Source: Trichobilharzia regenti (taxonomy: Eukaryota > Platyhelminthes > Trematoda > Strigeidida > Schistosomatidae). From it: 64,000 nt of DNA. The stretch is from the NCBI GenBank assembly GCA_944472135.2, contig OX235264.1:84888319-84952318 (forward strand). Reading direction: 5' to 3'. A model generated the notes under the pieces. The model worked only from the letters and a program-made list of their open reading frames with translations, searched no databases and was not told the origin of the DNA. Made by a program: the position numbers and the translations under genes. Positions 58,730-64,000 of this stretch are shown here, one piece after another. Positions within the stretch are counted from its first letter, which is position 1; every line of letters begins with the position of its first letter.

Positions 58730-59511
58730 TTAAACTGAACTCGACTGTGAGGTATGTGAATTTTGTCCACTATTAGTCTGTGTAGTGGGTAAACTTCCAT
58801 TCAGCACCGAAACTGGATTTCCATATGACTGATTTAATAAATTCATAATAGAGTTTGTTTGTGAAGTTGAATTTACAGTAGATTGTGACTGTAATGGCAT
58901 GGCTGCTGAAATACCAGTCATCTGTAATCCTAGAGTGTATAAGCCACTTGGTTGTGGCACAGAGTTCAATGACTGTCCAATAGCAGAAGAAGAAGAACAG
59001 TTTTGTCCTAATTCATTACCACCATAGTTAGTTAGAGACTGTTGTAATCCAATAATCTGTGGTATTGCTGCTGTCGTAGAACCTAATCCATTCGCTCCTA
59101 TCAGCATAGCTGCAGCAGCCGTAGCTGTAATGGAATTCGGGTCAAAATAATAGGCTGGTTGATTACCGAATGCTGTATTAATAATTCCGGTATTTCCTAG
59201 CGAGCTAGCCGCTATAAGCTGTGAAGAGTAGTCAAATCCATTTGTCATTAATGCTCCAGCAGAACATTCACTTGGTAGGTGAACATTGTTATTATGATTA
59301 TTCGTCAAACTACCAGTCATTGCTGACAGTCCACTGTTATTTATTGGAAAATTTGAAGTACCAGATAACTGTAGAATATTTGTTTGAGATTGTAATAGGT
59401 TAAGTGGAGTGGATGTATTAGGCAAATTGTTTGACAATTGCATTGGCACAAATGTTGTATTTGAGTGTATTACACTCGGATTGATAGGCAGGGCATAACT
59501 TGCTGCAAGTG
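58730..59511 (-). CDS. Gene 2, terminal exon: Asn/Gln/Ser-rich C-terminus
   Basis: This last exon has acceptor AAATAG; its first 2 nt complete an Ala codon. It encodes about 259 residues and ends with TAA. The composition is Asn, Ser, Gln, Leu and Thr with a short poly-Ala run (TATAAAAAMLIG) preceded by AYYFDP, and repeated Gln-Ser motifs toward the end (HTSQSSSV). The alanine-rich stretch after the dsRNA-binding segment recalls A1CF-type tails, but low-complexity similarity is weak evidence. No RGG boxes or zinc fingers are present. The reading frame continues upstream of the first Met, so this is not an initiating exon. It probably mediates protein contacts or condensate behaviour (inference). 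Confidence 0.78.
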
Positions 59512-59700
59512 CTATTTAATATAATGAAAACAAAGTAGAAAGGGAGAGTAAGATTTAATTTCACTAAAACAACTTATGCTAATAAACAAATACAATTTTA
59601 TCAAAACTGAAACTAACTTATTAACGTTTTGAAAAATTAAAACAAAAATTGAACTTTAAACTGTTTGAAATTTATTTTTTATCTTGTTTTGCTTTTTTAC

Positions 59701-60264
59701 CAGAACATGAATTATTTCCATTCTGAGTCGGTAAATTACTCAAATTATTTGCTGGAAACGACTTGAAATTTGAAATATGTGGAGTTAACTGAGGATAAGC
59801 GGAACTTGTTTGAGAAAGATATGGCTGATTAGCATAGTTTAGATATGAAGTTGGATAAAACAAGTGTGGCGAACCTAATGATGAAGATAGATTGAGTGAA
59901 TGTATCGGAATCATAGAACATGAAGGGCTATAAAGAAAACTGTAAGGCCGTGAGTTTGTCACTGACTTCATACTGGAAGAAATAGAAGTATTCAAATCAC
60001 AATTATTAGAATTTGGAGCAGAAGAAAGTACGTAAGATGTGTTCACCTCATAAGTTCCTGCTAGGCTATGAGATGTACAAGTTAGAGAGTAATTACTACT
60101 AGCTGTAGAAATAGATGGATTGCAAACGTTAAACTGACTGTCATAATTAACTATCGGCTGTTGACGTGTAGATGATGGCATTGTTTGTTGTACAGGGGGT
60201 TGTACGAGGGCAACGCCACCAATTCCGCTATTAGGAACTTTCATAACACTGTTAGAAGACTGAC
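59701..60264 (-). CDS. Gene 2, penultimate exon: Ser/Asn-rich low-complexity region
   Basis: This 564-nt exon has acceptor TTCTAG and donor GTAAAA. It starts with 2 nt completing Gly and ends after 1 nt. It encodes about 187 residues rich in Ser, Asn, Tyr and Pro with no folded domain visible: a PPVQQT stretch, repeated Tyr-Ser-Leu-type segments, and SYLNYANQPYLSQTS near the end. Ribosomes reading through the donor would meet a stop shortly after a lysine-rich GKKAKQDKK, so intron retention would give a truncated form. Such tails are common in RNA-binding proteins of the hnRNP/RBM type. The 2.15-kb intron upstream (60265-62417) holds an SM-alpha element and an RTE-B remnant. The 189-bp intron downstream has no repeat. 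Confidence 0.75.
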
Positions 60265-60351
60265 CTAGAACAATACAAGACAATCAAACAAATAAATCTT
60301 AAATTAATACGAATCATCAAAACTTTAGAAGTTTGAAGGCTTTAAATTTTT

Positions 60352-60624
60352 ATACAATTGGTGGATGGTGGCTAGCAGTGGAATCCAGGATGCGCATTTC
60401 GTCCTATTTGGGACTCGTCAGCTGGATGTACCTGCATTTCTCAGTGAGTGATGATGTTCCCACCGAGGCTCGAACCCAGTGCCCATAGTTTCAAACGCCA
60501 AAGCGTTATCCACTAGACCACTTGGGCCACGAGAGCCACCTCTTGTGCAACGGGTCATATTAACCTGAGACCGAGCACTTCGGTCCAATCAATCGACGGG
60601 AAAATCAAAAATTCAATTCAATAA
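60352..60624 (-). mobile_element. SM-alpha retroposon, full copy with 13-bp target-site duplication
   Basis: Perfect GCTTTAAATTTTT duplications (60339-60351 and 60625-60637) bound the element. In sense (minus) order: 5' block CCCGTCGATTGATTGGACC, tRNA-like head GTGGCCCAAGTGGTCTAGTG with B box GGGTTCGAGCC, spacer GATGTTCCC region, then the hammerhead at the 3' end. SM-alpha is the schistosome SINE-like family known to encode hammerheads. It lies in the intron 60265-62417 of gene 2, in gene sense. Confidence 0.88.
60374..60436 (-). ncRNA. Hammerhead ribozyme, apparently intact
   Basis: All conserved parts are present on the minus strand: stem I AUCCAG/CUGGAU (6 bp), core CUGACGAG (CUGANGA), stem II GUCC/GGAC with a CAAAUA loop, GAAA, a minimal stem III AUGCGCAU, and cleavage site UC before CUGGAU. 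Predicted cleavage lies between 60389 and 60388. Short stem III, type I hammerheads often act best as dimers (established for minimal stem III forms), so single-copy activity is uncertain. Confidence 0.85.
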
Positions 60625-60839
60625 GCTTTAAATTTTTTGTGGTAAAGTATTTTGAATCGATCGGTGGAGGTTTTCCTGTTACTCTGATATAAATCATAAT
60701 AGTTATTAAGTGAAATTTGACACTGATATCAATCCGTGATCAACTCGTAAAAACATAGCTAGCCCTTACAAACCAAACTATAGAAAACTCTTAATAGAGT
60801 TTAAAAATTTTATCCTTCTGAAGAAACCACCAGTTAAAT

Positions 60840-61165
60840 ATACTACTGGCCAGAAATTTTAAGCAACAGGAAACTCTGGGTAAGAACCGGTCAAGAATAT
60901 ATTGTCTAACGATTATGTAGGAGGAAATAAGATGCTGAAGAGTTCACTGTGTGAGATCGCACTTGAGCTCCTCGAGTGGAAGCCTAATGGAAACCGACCA
61001 CTTGAGCGTCATAAGATGACACTGAGTAGATCATGGAAAGAGGAAACTGGAGCTTGTGAACAGTCATAGAATCTCCTAGAAAGGACTGCAGAGAAGAGAA
61101 CGGAATGGAGATGTGCTATTAAAGCCGTATATTCCACTTTGAATCCAATGAGGGAATAAAAATTC
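60840..61165 (+). mobile_element. RTE-type LINE fragment (subfamily B), decayed
   Basis: Plus strand, antisense to gene 2: short remnant with VGTG-like NYVGGNKMLKSSLCEIALE, LEWKPNGN and REETGAC peptides in broken frames, ending GCCGTATATTCCACTTTG and AATAAAAA. Confidence 0.6.
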
Positions 61166-62417
61166 CTAACTTCTAAAATTGTTTGTAAATTCTCGTTTAT
61201 TACTTATAAGTAGGTTAGTAGTTATACTAAAAAAATGTAGTATGAATTTTCAAATAGCACAGTAGTGAAAAAAATAAGCATGATGGTTCAAAGTAATTGA
61301 CTATGTGTTGTCAGGTAACAAGAAATCTTTTTCAGGAGAAAAGTATGTGTAAGATGTGAACGCGTAATTTCTCCACTGCTGTCTCAGCCAAAAACGCGCA
61401 TAATGTTAATCGATTGTTGGAATCAAGCTGACACTCCCACTGTCAAATGGTCGAATCTCATACCAACAACCAATGTTAGTTAGTAACTCACCATCGTAGT
61501 ATATTTTTATATTATGTTATAGGCAGATAGTAACACTTCTTTGAGGACGGATATATGCTACAAGAAAAACTGAAATTCAGGGTTTCCTGGGGACTGCCTC
61601 AACCATCCACTATTAATAAATTTATAGAATACAACCGTAATTTATAGGCCATATTGGTGTTACCTGGCTTCTTTGGGTTTCTTACAAACATTTCAGATGA
61701 TCTGTCACTATGTAACATCAAGTAACTGATTTGTAAAATAACTGATTTTGAGCTACATAACCTGAAGTTGCTCTGACAGTGAATAACATTCTCACTGCTG
61801 ACGAGCTACTAAGGAAGTTAAGGTTTGATTTATAAACAGAAATGAACCTGTTATTATTCAGTGAGATCCTAGAAAACGTATAAGTAATATGCCTAGTAAT
61901 CTGACAAGTGTCTATCAGTTTTCATACTAGTTAGACAATATTCTGTATAAAGTGTGCCATAATCCATATGTCAACACCTCTGACTTCAAGTGGATACTTA
62001 ATATGTTGACTCACTAGATAGTCTGTTGAAAATTATGTCCATGCACCGAGCCCTCATCACTATTTCTATTTTATACGAAATCCAGACTTTTAAAATACTC
62101 GTGACAGAGTTTTCAATTTGAAAAAGTAGTAGAATTGGTAAATTTTAGAACATACATATTTTTCTAAAGTAAGACTTCCATTATTCCTACGACTATACTC
62201 TAAAATAGACAAGTCAGTTACACTTTGTCAAAAAATGTGTTACAGAACGGAATAATTTTTAAGCATTAAAGTCATTAGTCTACCGTATTATGACACTAAA
62301 TTCATCAGTACTGCACTCAAACACATTTGAGCATTTGATACACAGTTTCATAAAACTGTATTACAAGTTGTTCTGCTTAAAATTTATAAATCGGCTAGTC
62401 ACGGATCAATATATTAC
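61166..62417. other. Rest of the gene 2 intron
   Basis: AT-rich; no further repeat or exon recognised. Confidence 0.4.
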
Positions 62418-62547
62418 CTTCATTTAAACCCAACAGATTGAACGGAAGGCTTTGAATAGCTACTTCAGAAGCACCAAGTTTCGCTTCAGCAGGAGTTGCA
62501 TAAAAACGAGTTGTATGACAACGAAATTGTAGATGAGGAATATAAAC
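62418..62547 (-). CDS. Gene 2, internal exon: dsRNA-binding-like segment (A1CF/RBM46/RBM47 type)
   Basis: This 130-nt exon lies between acceptor TTGACAG and donor GTAATA. It starts in phase 0 and ends after 1 nt; the split Gly codon is completed by the next exon. It encodes VYIPHLQF, then RFYATPAEAKLGASE and VAIQSLPF. The order V-x-IP-x-L, F-x-x-x-x-EAK-x-x-A-[SA]-E-x-x-[IL]-Q-x-L matches the last strand and final helix of the C-terminal double-stranded-RNA-binding domain found in A1CF, RBM46, RBM47 and DND1 (family knowledge). Members bind mRNAs through RRMs and act in editing, stability or germ-cell control. The RRM exons would lie beyond 64000. The family call rests on one short segment. 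Confidence 0.6.
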
Positions 62548-63159
62548 CTGTCAAACGAAATTAGTTGGATACTAGTGATTAATAAATATAATAGGTTAAA
62601 AAGAGCATAATCTTGATTTTTAATTCATTTCGTGAAAATAAAACCAGGTAACCTCAAAGATTTCTGATTAACCTAAAGAACCTTGAATACTCTTTCTTGA
62701 ATAAATAATTCACAAATGATCAAATGATAAGTGAAACAGTATACAGTGGCATTCAATCATGAGCATTCCTATTTCTGAAAATTGCACTTCAGGGGACATT
62801 CAATACCAACAGATTTATCCATCTTGAAAGTTGAAACAGGAGTGACTGAAGATTAAAATAATTTCTATCCCCACGCAATAGCTGAATCTCAGACGTGTTC
62901 ATCATAAAAGCCAAGATGAAACAGACTCCAGGTGTTCCCAATGAGGCAAAATACATCTCAAGCATTAATGAACTATCCAGCAACTGTTATGGATAAAATT
63001 TATTTTGATAAAGTCTCACAATGTTATACAGTAATGTTTACTGATGACGTTTCGAGCACAATTTATTGCCGCTCATAATCACATCAAGTTACTCACAGAA
63101 CTTTCTAACTGCGTTTACATAATTCCATTATTTCCCATCGCTTCATTTGATTGGTAGTA
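62548..63159. other. Gene 2 intron DNA upstream of the dsRNA-binding exon
   Basis: No splice-consistent exon seen. A 64-codon minus frame (62983-62789) has no motif or flanking splice sites that fit. Confidence 0.35.
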
Positions 63160-64000
63160 GTCTTTTCCATATTTCCGCTATGAGTGATGAGTCATTCCTA
63201 TTGCATGTATTTGGTGTAGACTCGATGAACAGGGATTCCATAATCAACCTCTCTCTCCACCTACCTAGATTACTCTTTAGAATTTTAACCCTCTCCTCCC
63301 CCTAATGTGTGGTTGTGTTTGACCTATGTAGTTGACCTCACACACACTCATTGCAAGGGTCCTTTGACCTACAGATCCTGTCCTATCTGAGTGAGTTTGT
63401 TTGCTTACATGCCACTATAATTCCTGCCTTATTAAGAATCCTACGTAAGGTATCAGATGTCCCCTCCTTATATGGTAAAACTGTAGATGCCTTATATTCT
63501 CTATCATTTATGTTTTCATTATTAGTTTCAACATAATTTTTATTTTGCTTCTGATCTTTTCTGATCTTCACAATGAATTTTATAGGATAGTTAATCAACA
63601 CAAACCAACTGTTCTTCTATCTGTTTCATTTCATCAATTAGGTTTTTTGTTGTACTACTTGGTGCTATTGCTCGGTTTGTTAGAGACTTAACTGACCCTA
63701 CCTTTACAGACAACGGATGAGACGAATTAAAGTCTAAGTATCTATTAGAATGAGTTGGTTTCTTATAAGCGCTATTGTGCAGTTTACCTTTTTCTATTCG
63801 TTTTATTTTACAGTCTGGCATAGCTAATTCTCCTTGTTCATTTTCCGATTCAAATGTGAATGTTATTCCCTCTACTAGTGAGTTTATATGTGAGTTAAGA
63901 AGCTGGAAAGGGATATGTTCTGTTTTTAACACTGTGTGTGAAAGTGTCATCCACATTAGAAAGTTGTGTGAGTGGTGTCTTGATATGATTATGAGCAATA
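63160..64000 (-). mobile_element. Penelope-like element, RT C-terminus, runs off the window
   Basis: Minus strand: MWMTLSHTVLKTEHIP, INSLVEGITFTFESENEQ, HNSAYKKPTHSNRYLDF, IAPSSTTKNLIDEMKQIEE, then LINYPIKFIVKIRKDQ and TLRRILNKAGIIVACK. It is the sister copy of 27390-28470. The endonuclease portion (63330-63160) is decayed (GQLHRSN). It probably lies in an upstream intron of gene 2, in gene sense. Confidence 0.75.

Noticed and set aside
62789..62983. Additional exon of gene 2
   Set aside because: No acceptor/donor pair fits phase 0 into the 62418-62547 exon.

Overview
This window looks like AT-rich nuclear DNA of a blood fluke (genus Schistosoma, or a very close relative). The evidence is direct. 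It carries SM-alpha-type retroposons with hammerhead ribozymes, several Penelope-like elements (PLEs) with reverse transcriptase and GIY-YIG endonuclease remnants, many RTE-type and some CR1/Jockey-type LINE fragments, tRNA-headed SINEs, long TA microsatellites, and sparse small exons in long introns. No bacterial-type gene, rRNA or functional tRNA gene was seen. Species cannot be told from the sequence alone.

Two host genes are supported, both on the minus strand and both cut by the window or by lost upstream exons. Gene 1 (1760-17397) has five exons whose splice phases agree throughout: 17293-17397, 15021-15148, 11078-11309, 9003-9149 and 1760-1965. They encode the C-terminal ~272 residues of a single-pass membrane protein: a Cys-containing ectodomain, one EGF-like module, a transmembrane helix and a ~42-residue cytoplasmic tail. 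I do not recognise the family. Gene 2 (58730 to beyond 64000) has three 3' exons (62418-62547, 59701-60264, 58730-59511), again phase-consistent. The upstream exon carries a segment resembling the second half of the double-stranded-RNA-binding domain of the A1CF/RBM46/RBM47/DND1 group; the last two exons encode a long Ser/Asn/Gln-rich tail.

Everything between about 17.4 and 56.5 kb is mobile-element debris with unassigned AT-rich DNA. RTE-type fragments occur at 0.6, 4.5, 5.9, 7.5, 19.4, 23.4, 42.3, 45.9, 51.6 and 60.8 kb, and a degraded one at 2.6-4.0 kb. CR1/Jockey-type fragments lie at 24.1-26.0 and 32.0 kb. PLE fragments lie at 12.3, 13.0, 21.7, 27.4, 30.5, 33.3, 36.4, 40.8, 48.0 and 63.2 kb. 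SINEs fall into four groups: A (tRNA-like head, CR1-like tail), C (the same kind of head, RTE-like tail), B (tRNA-like head followed by a decayed hammerhead) and SM-alpha (tRNA-like head followed by a hammerhead). Several insertions are young enough to keep perfect target-site duplications.

The most interesting points are these. An apparently intact hammerhead ribozyme with a 13-bp target-site duplication sits in sense orientation in an intron of the RBM47/A1CF-like gene. Another single SM-alpha insertion contains two hammerheads head to head. Two SINE families share one head but carry the 3' tails of two different LINEs. Three PLE loci are bounded by inverted repeats. There is a 357-bp-arm palindrome at 29 kb. 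All calls come from reading the sequence; no database search was run.
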